A DNA stretch of 14,769 nucleotides from Thoreauomyces humboldtii. Its lineage: Eukaryota; Chytridiomycota; Chytridiomycetes; Spizellomycetales; Powellomycetaceae. Made by a program: the position numbers and the translations under genes. The notes under the pieces are model-generated. The model had not been told where the DNA came from and made no database searches. It saw only the letters and a program-made list of their open reading frames with translations. The stretch lies in assembly GCA_027596035.1 (NCBI GenBank), contig JADGJA010000571.1, forward strand, positions 1-14,769, given 5' to 3'. Of this stretch, positions 1-7,643 are shown piece after piece (position 1 is the stretch's first letter; the number at the start of each line of letters is the position of its first letter).

Positions 1-69
1 ATTTACAAGTGTCCACTGCGCCACTCTGGGTTCACTTTACCGGTCGGTACTCAGAGGCCTCTGCGCGAG

Positions 70-735
70 ATGTCCGGCTGTACCATCCATGACCTTCCGG
101 TCGAGATCCTGCGGAAAGTAGCGTTGCCGGTCACTGCTCTCGCCGGCAACACCCTTACCTCGCGGCTCTATCCGGACTGGAGCATCTTTTCCCGTCTTCG
201 TCGTACCAGCAAAACCTTCTCGACTAAGTTGCCACTGCAACTCCTCGTGGATCGGTTCGTCCACCACGTTGCCTACCTCGCCACCAGCCAAGGTCTCACT
301 GACTTTGAACAATACGATCGAGAGTTCGATGCTGCTACCGCTGCTGCCACGGCTGGAGATGATGGAGATGAATACGAGCACGACGACGAAACCCATTCTT
401 GCCCGGGAAGCCAATGTGATCTGTGGTGGGGGCCGGAGATCCCTCGAGCCCCAAATCCGATTGGGGACACCGCGCAGGAAAGCTTGAAGCGCATGCTCAT
501 GACTGGAAACAAAGCCTTGTACGAGCGCTTCGTCAAAGCGGGCTTGCACGAACTTCGGATCAGGGTTACGGGCGAGTACGTCCAAACATTCAGTTGTACG
601 ACTCTCTTGCGAGCAGCTGCTTCGAGCGACTCCCTGCCTCTACTCGCGCGGTCCGCTTCTCACCTTGGTCCAGCTCGGACCTGGAACCATGAGCCTGTGA
701 TCAAAGATCGACTGTCTTCGTTGCCCTTGCGCCAG
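70..735 (+). CDS. F-box-like N-terminal region (partial, fused downstream)
   Basis: The frame opens with ATG at 70. Residues 6-14 read IHDLPVEIL, which fits the start of an F-box (hDLPxEIL), followed by LRRTSKTF near residue 43 where F-box proteins carry a second conserved patch. An acidic stretch (DDGDEYEHDD) lies near residues 95-107. From about residue 140 there is an alpha-helical, weakly ankyrin-like part containing LLRAAASSDSLPLL. F-box proteins are cytosolic SCF ubiquitin-ligase substrate adaptors; that role is inferred from family knowledge. There is no signal peptide. The same frame runs without a stop into a Gly/Ser-rich, extracellular-looking sequence after about residue 222, which an F-box protein would not normally have. 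The likely explanations are a truncated F-box gene fused to the next locus, or a missed splice site near 690-740. The F-box call is moderate; the boundary is approximate. Confidence 0.45.
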
Positions 736-1395
736 ATTCCATCGACAGTTGAACGACGGGCACTGGATGACGGTGGGGCCACGACCGACCCAGGCCTGCC
801 AGTCACTGGGATCGAGCTACTCGGCAGTCCGAGCTTGTTCGCCTACGCGCCCAACGCGTTCCCGGCCGATCCGGGAGCGCTCGCGGTGTCCTGCTCGGAC
901 TCCTCCCCTTTGGCCGGCTTGGGCGGTGGGGGCTCTGGCATCTCCAGCATCACTTACACGGAAGGATGCATGGCTGTACAGAGATACACCGAGATTCGCA
1001 ACCGCCCTGCCCTTGTCCTCGTCACATCATCAGCAAATTCCCCAGTCTGCAGCTTTTCCCCGGCTCTCGTCTCGTTGGTTGCCGGCGACCCTGCCTCCCG
1101 GTGGAACAATTGGGGTGGAGAAGGGGTCAACATCACCTCTTTTGCCTTTTCGATCGTCAACAACCAAGGGGGAGCGACAGAGCCGCCGTACCTGGCATCC
1201 GCCACGGTGGCCTCCACCACTCTTGATGCGCTGGGCTACATTGACACAGTGACTTTCAAGGTGGACATTACACCTGACGCGCCTCGCGGTTATCCCGCGC
1301 AGAGCTTCCTTCGCATTGCCCCTGCCGCCGGCTCTTGTTTCGATCGTCAGTATCCTTTCGGCTCGTGCGACCCCGCACCTGTGAGGGTAGAGCTA

Positions 1396-1845
1396 GCTGC
1401 TTCTACATCGACGACGGCCTCGCAAACGACCACCACGGACCAGAGTACAAAGACGGAGAGCGACACCAAGCCCACAACCGAGCCCAAACCACCGCCTGAC
1501 AAGCCACCAGCGCCCCCGCCTTTCCCCCGAACCCGCCACCTGAAGACAAGCCACCTTGCAGGAGCAACTGCCTGCCGAAACCTCCGAGCAGCACCCCTGG
1601 AATTCCGTCGACCTGCATTCCCAATCCGACGAACAACTGGTGCATCCCACTCTGCATTCCCACCATATTCAACTCGTTTTGTATTAGCCCCCCAGACACG
1701 TGCGTCCCCACGATCCTGCACAAGTGCTCCTCTTCGTCGTCCACAAGCAACCCGGGCAATTCGGGCCCCCCGAGCAACCCATCCGATCCCTCCCATCCGG
1801 TACCGCCGTCGCTCTACTGCGCACGCGACGGTCCATGGGACCCGA
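1396..1845 (+). other. Low-complexity Thr/Lys/Pro linker followed by a Cys/Pro-rich segment, with a frameshift
   Basis: In the first frame, 1396-1520 encodes a Ser/Thr/Lys-rich then Pro-rich linker, typical of O-glycosylated spacers in fungal wall proteins. At about 1510-1525, inside C-rich runs (CCCCC, TTTCCCCC), the plausible coding continues in the frame of 1521. There it reads PPNPPPEDKPPC and then a Cys/Pro-rich segment with spaced Cys (PSTCIP, NNWCIP, DTCVP) and a Ser-rich patch. The original frame remains open to 1971 but becomes Arg/Thr/Ala-rich with no module motif. A one-base change at the homopolymer is the simplest explanation, either a real mutation or a sequencing slip. Confidence 0.55.
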
Positions 1846-2254
1846 CACATGCCGACAAAACGGCTTACGTTGACTGTGCGAGCCCAATCGGTGCTCGCAC
1901 GTCTCGATATTGCCAAAGGGACGGAACCTGGCAGAAACCTGGGCCGACCGCTTGCCAGCGCCCTGGTGTAACACACGAGGGCCACATCTTCCCGCCCACC
2001 GATCCAAACCTGATCGGATACGCACTTGCCCGCCCGGATCAACTGGCCGATATTCGCGCCAGTGCAACGCCAACGGCGTGTGGGTCGACATCCCGAATCT
2101 GCCGAAGGAGTGCTACCCGTTTTGTTCTGCTGAGATCCATATCGGGGTTCTATGGAATCAAACTTACGCCTCTCAGTTTTCTACAACTGTCTGTCCTTCA
2201 AAGATCGGAGGCCTTATCTCCCGACAATGCTCTGATTCCCCGACACCTGTCTGG

Positions 2255-2257
2255 TAG
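2255..2257 (+). other. In-frame TAG inside Cys module 3
   Basis: The module reads CSDSPTPVW, then TAG, then EPKGACQCP in the same frame. Its neighbours read W, four residues, G-x-C-Q-C-P (WTTIQGNCQCP, WKQLAGDCQCP). Counting TAG as one residue gives exactly the same spacing, so the stop replaces a single sense codon without an indel. This is a clean nonsense substitution. Confidence 0.7.
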
Positions 2258-3213
2258 GAACCGAAGGGTGCTTGCCAGTGCCCTGCAGAAGACGACGGCA
2301 CCATGGGAGGCTGGCAACCAGCTTTGATGAACACCACAGCGCCGTCTCCCTGTGCGCCCAACTTTATCGGTTCTCGCTACCGAGAGTGTTTGGCGGGCGG
2401 TTATTGGGGCGCTATCCGCACGGGATCGTGTCAGCGCATCTGCCCTCAGGTTACTGAACAAGGAGCAACTTTCTTGCCGGTCTTGGTGGGCGCCGTCTCG
2501 TCATCTGTTTGCCCAGACGGTCGGGTCGGTCGCTTCTGGCGGACATGTCAACCTGACTCGACCTGGACTACAATACAGGGCAACTGCCAGTGCCCCGAGG
2601 TTACGGGCTCTGTGGGTACCTTCAAAACCGTGGTGATGGGACAGAATTCTTGGAGCGTCTGCCCTCCCCGTTACGTTGGCCTGCGCTCCCGCAGCTGCTT
2701 GTTCGGCGGTGTCTGGGACGATATCCACTCGAATTAATGGGTGTTGACATGTCAGGCCGAATCCTTCAACGGGGCGAGTTGGCCTGCGGGAGTCACAATC
2801 AACAACTGGGGCAATGCGGCGTGCTCCTCGGGCATTGGCCGCTTCTTGCGGTTCTGCGGTCCGGACGGGGAATGGAAGCAGTTGGCTGGAGACTGTCAGT
2901 GCCCAGTGCAGACTTGTTGGTACTTGGCCCCAGAATCTTATGAACGGGTCACCCGCGAAGTCGAACTGTCCGGTGAACTACGTCGGTCAGCGAACTCGAC
3001 AATACCTCGTTGGAGGAATCTGGGACTCATCCATCGTGAACTCGAGCTGTAAGCGCCTTTGTCTGTCCGTAACAGAGGCAGGTGTCACGTGGCCTCTGGC
3101 TATAGAAGGCCAAGCTTCCCATGCTGCTTGTTTGTCCGGTGTTGGTACTTACTCTCAGCGGCAATGCCCGGAGGGGCCCTCGGGCATCTTTGGCCCAATC
3201 ATCGGAGACTGCA

Positions 3214-3279
3214 GTAAGCTGACCTAACGTGTTTATGTCACCGACAATTGTGCTCATTCGCACTTATTTTGTTTGTTAG
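3214..3279 (+). other. Intron, 66 nt, in the Cys-module gene
   Basis: The donor is GTAAGC directly after GACTGCA and the acceptor is TGTTAG. Removing it joins the closing Cys of one module to Lys and the opening Cys-Pro of the next (C-K-C-P) with the frame preserved. Without splicing the frame stops at 3225-3227. Confidence 0.7.
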
Positions 3280-3603
3280 AATGTCCCGCTGACGGTCTGT
3301 ACCCCGCGACGACCATGGGGTACCCCAAGCAAGTGGATTGCGGTTCCAATTTCATTGGTTCTACAAAACGAGCTTGTCTGACGGGAGGAATATGGGGAGT
3401 CAAGGACCGGAGCGCCTGCCAGCCAGCATGCCCAGTTGTTACATCGGAATTCGGACTCCTGAACAAAACGCTCCCCGGTCATTGGTCCAGCTTCCCATGT
3501 GCGCTCGGCTCGCAACCTGCGCCGCCTGGACAATCTCGATCGATCGGCGCCCAGTGTCTTGCTCAAAACCCACTCCAGTGGGGACTTCTTGAAACCTCTT
3601 GCA

Positions 3604-3676
3604 ATGAGCATTCTATTATTCTCTGCACGTTTTGGTCGCAACTATAAATGCCTACCAACGCTTACTTATATTGCAG
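3604..3676 (+). other. Intron, 73 nt, with a lost donor (AT instead of GT)
   Basis: Exon sequence ends ...ACCTCTTGCA, the same TGCA context and phase as the donor at 3214, but the next bases are ATGAGC rather than GTGAGC. The acceptor TTGCAG at 3671-3676 is good, with a pyrimidine-rich lead-in, and the join would again give C-K-C in frame. The length matches neighbouring introns. A G-to-A change at the first intron base would abolish normal splicing; unspliced reading stops at 3645-3647. Confidence 0.6.
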
Positions 3677-3717
3677 AGTGTGCTCCGACAACAGTCAATT
3701 CTGTGCCTTTGCCCAAG

Positions 3718-3783
3718 GTAATTCAAAGATTATGTATTGCCCGAATGGCTATATCTTCCTTTCATTCATTAATACTGCATCAG
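3718..3783 (+). other. Intron, 66 nt, frame-neutral and without stops
   Basis: The donor is GTAATT after CCCAAG, the acceptor is GCATCAG, and a CATTAAT branch-like stretch lies upstream. Its length is a multiple of three with no stop, so the open frame runs through it. Splicing joins VNSVPLPK to STGNTVLHWEC, which restores the P-L-x(4)-G-x(6)-C spacing of the other modules. Retention would insert 22 residues inside a module. Confidence 0.6.
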
Positions 3784-3907
3784 TCCACCGGAAACACCGT
3801 ACTCCATTGGGAGTGCGTGTCACCAATCGAAACAGGATCTGAAAGCCAGGAGTGTGGCTTAAATGGTTTATGGACTGCATACCAGAACGGTTGCACGCCC
3901 GCTCCCT

Positions 3908-3971
3908 GTAACTATTTTGTCGTTATCTGGCCACCTTGACCGTCAACTAAATCGTTCTTTATTTCCACCAG
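3908..3971 (+). other. Intron, 64 nt, in the Cys-module gene
   Basis: The donor is GTAACT after GCTCCCT, a CAACTAAAT branch-like element lies near 3954, and the acceptor is TCCACCAG. Splicing joins the end of the twelfth module to W-C-Q-A-Q, the opening of the last module, in frame. Unspliced reading stops at 3937-3939. Confidence 0.6.
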
Positions 3972-4062
3972 GGTGTCAAGCGCAGGATGGTTTTCTCCCC
4001 ACACCACCAGGGCAGTGGGCAGTCGCAGACTGTCCCGGAAGATCTAGCGGTCAAATCAAGCG

Positions 4063-4075
4063 GGAGTAGGTTGCG
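4063..4075 (+). repeat. 13-bp direct repeat GGAGTAGGTTGCG (copy 1), holding an in-frame stop
   Basis: The 13 bases recur exactly at 4883-4895. Here they fall where the conserved R-x-C of the last module is expected: the frame reads IKRE, TAG (4067-4069), then VAHDGYW. The consensus Cys is missing and one extra codon is present, so the site is disturbed by more than a point change. In the other copy the same bases form a working-looking splice donor. Confidence 0.5.
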
Positions 4076-4174
4076 CATGATGGCTACTGGGGAGCCTACG
4101 ACCGCTCTGACTGTGGTAAGGGCAAAAGCTTTGGTCACGGATGGCACTGAGCTTAAAAGTGATGGCCATGTCAG

Positions 4175-4734
4175 ACGATCACCTAGTCATCGACTTCAAA
4201 AACGGCTACTGCGCAACGGGAAACAATATGCGTTCCGTCGTGATGCTGGCTGTTTGTGTACGACAACGGAAATGCAGCTTGATTGGTTGACCTCTGTATT
4301 CCTGATTTTTGACGCTGGCTGGTTATGCAGGGATCTGAAGGCGATTGGCAGCGATGGGAACCTTGGACTGATACTAGCAATTCCGATTACAACGGAGGTG
4401 GGATTCAACTGAGAAATGTTGCAGGAGGCACGGTAAGTGAATCTTTCTTTTAGCTTTCAGCCTCCCTTCATATTCCCCTAATTCCCCTCCGAATCCTTTA
4501 ACGATACTTCTGTTCCTTAGTGTCTTCTTGACGGGAATCGACTCGGGCCCTGTGAATTGGGCACCCAGAATAACGGTTTCTATTGGCAGCTTGACCTCCG
4601 TAAAGGGTACAAGCCGGCAACCACCGGAGGTTGGACAGATGATCAGGTTCCCTGCCTCACCGCAGGTGGGCGCACGAGTGGGGTCCCCGATTCTGTCATC
4701 TGCTCCGGGCCGTGTATGCGCAACTTCTCCAAAC
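4175..4734 (+). other. Beta-trefoil (ricin-B-type lectin-like) domain, disrupted
   Basis: After the 59-nt intron 4116-4174 the exon reads DDHLVIDFKNGYCATGNNMR, which fits a CLDF..NGY..GNNV beta-trefoil repeat. It ends in SLIG and TGA at 4288-4290. In the frame of 4331-4432 comes DWQRWEPWTD and then IQLRNVAGGT. Across the intron 4433-4520 (GTAAGT...CCTTAG) this joins C-L-L-D-G-N-R, then GPCELGTQNNGFYW. The order NVAGGTCLLDGN...PC...FYW is the usual carbohydrate-binding beta-trefoil repeat. Such domains bind sugars, which fits a surface adhesin. About two repeats are recognisable; a third is not clear. The stretch 4291-4330 between them may be an intron remnant with a poor donor. The family assignment is tentative. 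Confidence 0.45.
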
Positions 4735-4738
4735 GTGC

Positions 4739-5039
4739 GTAAACAGGATGGTTTTAGCCGAGGGAACGATTGCTAACCGCTCGGGAACCGTACTTTGATC
4801 CCAGGACGATGTGCAACAAGCTTGCTGTGGCTGCTTACAAAAATTGTGCTGCTTCATGCAGAGTGCCGTTCATGGAGGCTATGGAGTAGGTTGCGAACTA
4901 TGCTTCCCAATGTGTTTCTGCTGGATTAACTCTCAGCTCCTCAACCCATTACAGTCGTAAGGCGTGTAGAGTGAACTGCTTAGGTGGGTTAGCCGGTAAC
5001 TCACAAAACTGTGCTCTTGGCGACTTCAACGTTGGGTGA
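4739..5039 (+). other. Two 3' introns and Cys-rich C-terminal tail of the modular protein
   Basis: Intron 4739-4804 (GTAAAC...CCCAG, with a GCTAACC branch-like site) joins NFSKRA to TMCNKLAVAAYKNC in phase 2. Intron 4886-4936 (GTAGGT...TCTCAG, 51 nt, with ATTAAC) joins FMEAMD to SSTHYSRKAC. The tail ends NCALGDFNVG with TGA at 5037. Cysteines come in pairs (SGPC, NCAASC, ACRVNC), suggesting a small disulfide knot. No hydrophobic GPI signal or transmembrane segment follows. These joins are all clean, so the 3' end is better preserved than the middle of the gene. Confidence 0.55.
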
Positions 5040-5823
5040 TCTTGCCGAGGCTATCGTATGGCGGCTCCTATGATACGATACAATACAAACTTATATGTGG
5101 ACGGGCCGGCTGATACATCTTCTACGACAAGAAGGAGAACTGATCAAGGGCTATCTTGCATGTGATGGACTCTTTGAACGATTTTGATTCGGGAGCAAAA
5201 ATGATAAGCGATGGACTCGAGAGTAATTGAGCGAAAGACAGGTTCGTTTATTCGTTTATCATAACAACCGTAGCAACTCCTGCGGGGAAGCTCATTTCGC
5301 AACATCATCATGGACCAACACCCCTATCAATGCGAAGAAGAAGGGGGAAGCTGGGTGTACTGCGTGCCAGTCGACGTTCTTCCGACTTTTCATCATCCGA
5401 AACTTCATGCAAGCTCTTCGATAGCCGTCTTCAAGCCTTACGACCTTACACAGCTTCACCACAAGATCTGTCCAGTTCCGCTTGCTTCAAGACACTCGGT
5501 GCTCCGTCTTCCCCTTCGATAAACCGCTGACTAGGCGTCGAACAGGCTCCGGGGTGCTGCGGGCCGCCGAGACGTCTCAACCCAGAGCGCACTGACCGCG
5601 ATGTCCGAAACCCACCGGTACTCTGTCCGAACGGCTCCACCGGATGAACACATCTGCCCTCGGTTCGCGACGGCATGAGCAAAAGGGATGGGCACGCGCG
5701 TGGGCAGGAGAGATGCACAGGACAGATATCCCGTTTAGTCGCAGAACACTACCGGGGCATCCTCTGTAAAAGCATCTTCGCCTCATCGAGCCAGCAGCAG
5801 CGGCAGCCGTCTTCGACCTCGCA
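5040..5823 (+). other. Intergenic region / 5' leader of the hydrolase gene
   Basis: There is no convincing gene in these 784 bases. Short ORFs (for example 5310-5522) lack recognisable motifs and stable codon bias. A hairpin lies at 5052-5080. A 25-codon ORF starts at the ATG at 5601 and could act as an upstream ORF if the leader extends that far. The last 60 bases before 5824 are purine-poor and CAG-rich, fitting a 5' leader. Confidence 0.5.
5052..5080. repeat. Inverted repeat (8-bp stem TATCGTAT / ATACGATA, 13-nt spacer)
   Basis: TATCGTAT at 5052-5059 is the exact reverse complement of ATACGATA at 5073-5080. It lies 12 bp past the stop of the modular gene. It has no T tract, so there is no basis for calling it a bacterial-type terminator. 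It might be a 3'-end RNA hairpin or chance. Confidence 0.4.
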
Positions 5824-6822
5824 ATGGCATCTCCTCCGTCGATCACTGTCACTGACCTGATAATCAACACCAAGGACGCCTTCCCCATTGCTGCAACCCT
5901 GTATGCTCCTGCCGTCGATGCCTTGTCACCCTCCTCTTCGCCTTCTCCCCCGCATCCACTTCCCGCCGCCGTCCTGATCAACGCGGCGACGGGCGTCTCC
6001 CGGCGATTCTACGGCGCGTTCGCCCGTTACCTTGCAGAAACACATGGCGCTCCCGTCCTCACCTGGGATTATCGTGGCATAGGTGACTCCGGGAGCGATA
6101 GGCTCCCCACCCTCGCCCAGGTCTCCATCAAGGACCACTGGGCCACCCGTGATCTGCCCGCCGTCACGCGTCACCTCAAGGACCTCTACCCCGACCGGTC
6201 CCTCGTCTTCGTCGGAAACTCGGTCGGTTGTCACCTCGCACCCGTCAACCCCGAAAAGGATCTCGTGGACAGGTATCTCTTCGTCAACGGCAACAACGCT
6301 TACTACAAGCATCACGTCACACCCCACACCACCTTCTTCTTCCGTCCCATCGTCGAGGTCGCCGTCAAACTCTACGGTGGCTACTTTCCCGCATCGAAGA
6401 TCAACCTCTGCGACGACCTCCCGACCGACGTGGCACGCGACTGGGCGAGATGGACCCATCATCCCGAGTACTGCACCGTGGATCCCGAGGTCAAGGAGCG
6501 GTACGACGCCTTCGCACCTCCATCCGGATCCATCCTCCATGTGGCCATGCGGGACGATGAGCTCGTCCGAAGGGGGTCCAATGGACTTCCTTTTACGGCG
6601 TTCAACGGGCTCATGCCGAACGCTCGCATACCCTTCTGGTTCATGAAGCCCGACGAGGCGACCGAGGAGACGGGAAGGCTGGTCGGACATCTCGGGTGGT
6701 TCAAGAAGCACTGCAGGAAGGGGTGGGATGCGGTCGCGGGATTCGTCGTGAGAGGGGACATGCCGGTTGGATTCGAGGGCGTGGATCATGACGGGGCCGT
6801 GGTCATCAAGGCGAAACTGTAG
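5824..6822 (+). CDS. Alpha/beta hydrolase, COG4757-like predicted esterase
   Basis: A single-exon ORF of 332 aa, near the usual 280-330 aa for this group. The ATG is in a good context (GCAATGG). Visible landmarks: WDYRGIGDSG at 81-90 (oxyanion-side loop), the nucleophile elbow VGNSVGCH with Ser133 in G-x-S-x-G, the acid in MRDDE (Asp244/245), and the histidine in GHLGWFKK (His289). The DYRGxGxS and GHxGWF/GFF motifs are typical of the COG4757 branch of alpha/beta hydrolases, which are predicted cytosolic esterases with unknown substrates. No signal peptide or membrane segment is seen. The usual His after Gly in the elbow (GHS) is Asn here (GNS). Codon third positions are strongly C/G. The frame is fully intact, in contrast to the gene upstream. 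A long antisense ORF over it is a shadow. The substrate cannot be told from sequence. Confidence 0.88.
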   Translation: MASPPSITVTDLIINTKDAFPIAATLYAPAVDALSPSSSPSPPHPLPAAVLINAATGVSRRFYGAFARYLAETHGAPVLTWDYRGIGDSGSDRLPTLAQVSIKDHWATRDLPAVTRHLKDLYPDRSLVFVGNSVGCHLAPVNPEKDLVDRYLFVNGNNAYYKHHVTPHTTFFFRPIVEVAVKLYGGYFPASKINLCDDLPTDVARDWARWTHHPEYCTVDPEVKERYDAFAPPSGSILHVAMRDDELVRRGSNGLPFTAFNGLMPNARIPFWFMKPDEATEETGRLVGHLGWFKKHCRKGWDAVAGFVVRGDMPVGFEGVDHDGAVVIKAKL

Positions 6823-6863
6823 AACCGTCATCATGCATTTATGTCAAGGATGTGTTTTCCTAG

Positions 6864-7621
6864 TCCCACAGATTTTTTTGCGAAACCGAGGAGAACTTTG
6901 AGGAGATGACGGACAAGTGGGACGAAGATTTGCGAAAGTTGGGCATCGAGTTGCCCGAACCACCGAGACGCAGACGCAAGACCCACGCTGAACCTAGCTT
7001 CTTGGTTCACGAAGGGGGCTGCTTTGAGCTGAACAACGGGGTGGATAAGCGCTCGAATCGCTGTTCGCCTCCGCACTTTTCCTCGTCCGTTCCCATGCAC
7101 GTTTGATCCGTCGATGCCCATGCCGAACATGCCAGCAGCCTTTCCCGTGCGATCCTCGAGTCGACCGCGTATGCTCGCTCCACCGAAGAAGGAGCACGCC
7201 ATCGAAGTTCCGGGCATCATTCGCTCCGACGTCTCCGCGGTCACCGCGTTCGCCTCTGGGTCGGGCGGAAACTACCCAGCAAAGGCAGGTGCCCTACGGA
7301 CACGAAGATGGGGATAACAGCGGCGGGAGCACCGTGGGGAGTGAAAGTGACTCATGCAGCCAGAGTCACAGTCGCTTGCAACTTTCGACGATGCGGAAGT
7401 CATCCACTGAAGAGGCGAGCATCGATGCCCATACTCTCATGCCAGAAGAAGCCTCTCGGCAGGGCAATGTTCGACTCATATGTCCTCACAAAGTCTTTTC
7501 ATATTGTGGGGCGAGGCTGTCCAATCGAACTTTCAATGTTCCTACACAAGGCAAACGAAAAGGATGCAGGACGTACATATGTCGAAAGATTCCTTTTCAA
7601 CAGGCGTGTGAGGATCTATGA
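6864..7621 (+). pseudogene. Broken or mis-assembled gene: three abutting coding-like segments in successive frames
   Basis: Segment 1 (ATG at 6906; open upstream to about 6864 as CETEENFEE) reads TDKWDEDLRKLGIELPEPP and a basic RRRRK patch, and stops at 7104-7106. Segment 2, one frame on from about 7095, reads FDPSMPMPNMPAAFPVRSSS, then KKEHAIEVPGIIRSDVSA, until about 7285. Segment 3, one more frame on, reads QVPYGHEDGDNSGGSTVGSE, then STEEASIDAHTLMPEEA, and stops at 7619-7621, only 22 bp from the convergent stop of the transporter. All three have natural-looking composition on the + strand. No GT-AG intron explains either frame change. I do not recognise the family: it looks like a hydrophilic, partly disordered intracellular protein. 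A 137-codon antisense ORF at 6831-7244 is the competing reading. Confidence 0.35.
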
Positions 7622-7643
7622 TGCTGTCCTGAAGGAAACCGAC

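Larger units (their letters stand above)
1875..4115 (+). repeat. Tandem array of about 13 Cys-rich (sushi/HRM-like) protein modules
   Basis: Each module reads, in pieces: an optional C-x-C-P opening, a Trp/Phe-Pro type motif, a Gly, then CP-x(3-5)-G-x(3)-R-x-C, C-x(3)-G-x-W, and a closing Cys 6-9 residues later. Starts and ends by closing Cys: 1875-1955, 2027-2113, 2111-2275, 2273-2431, 2429-2587, 2585-2737, about 2750-2896, 2894-3050, 3048-3212, 3282-3419, 3417-3602, 3679-3894 (split by an intron), 3974-4114. Examples are SRSCLFGGVW, YRECLAGGYW and TKRACLTGGIW. The spacing recalls the C-terminal half of sushi/CCP domains, and the WP...G...CP...R.C...G.W order recalls the HRM domain of adhesion receptors, but it is not a clean match to either. 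The disulfide pattern suggests an extracellular, stalk-like array. Introns tend to sit just before the opening Cys of a module. Confidence 0.7.
736..5039 (+). pseudogene. Decayed secreted modular protein: beta-rich head, Cys modules, lectin-like domain, Cys-rich tail
   Basis: A multi-exon reading path can be followed to TGA at 5037-5039. In order it holds: a Ser/Gly/Val-rich head with an N-glycosylation sequon (about 780-1395); a Thr/Lys/Pro linker (1396-1530); a Cys/Pro-rich stretch in the shifted frame (1521-1845); about 13 Cys modules (1875-4115); a beta-trefoil-like region (4175-4734); and a Cys-rich tail (to 5036). Supported introns are 3214-3279, 3718-3783, 3908-3971, 4116-4174, 4433-4520, 4739-4804 and 4886-4936. 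Damage seen: frame changes near 1520, 2020 and 2915; stops at 2255 (TAG), 2735 (TAA), 4067 (TAG) and 4288 (TGA); AT in place of GT at the donor at 3604. No signal peptide is visible at the head, so the original 5' exon may have been lost. The role is inferred as cell-surface or secreted adhesion. Assembly errors could explain part of the damage, but the stops and the splice change fit decay better. Confidence 0.6.

Noticed and set aside
1347..2042. 231-codon antisense ORF over the linker
   Set aside because: It is complementary to Pro/Thr-rich low-complexity coding sequence and has Arg/Gly/Val-rich composition without motifs.
2255..4290. Alternative genetic code or systematic stop readthrough
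   Set aside because: All three stop codons occur inside the modular gene, while intact neighbours end at ordinary TAG or TGA stops.
4286..4330. Possible 45-nt intron GTTGAC...ATGCAG in the lectin-like region
   Set aside because: It is shorter than every other intron here, has a poor donor, and the join does not restore the downstream frame.
5926..6834. 302-codon antisense ORF over the hydrolase
   Set aside because: The plus strand carries the full catalytic motifs and typical codon bias; the antisense protein is Asp/Val/Gly-rich without motifs, a common shadow in GC-rich genes.
6831..7244. 137-codon minus-strand ORF
   Set aside because: The plus-strand segments have more protein-like composition; kept only as an alternative in the 6864-7621 entry.
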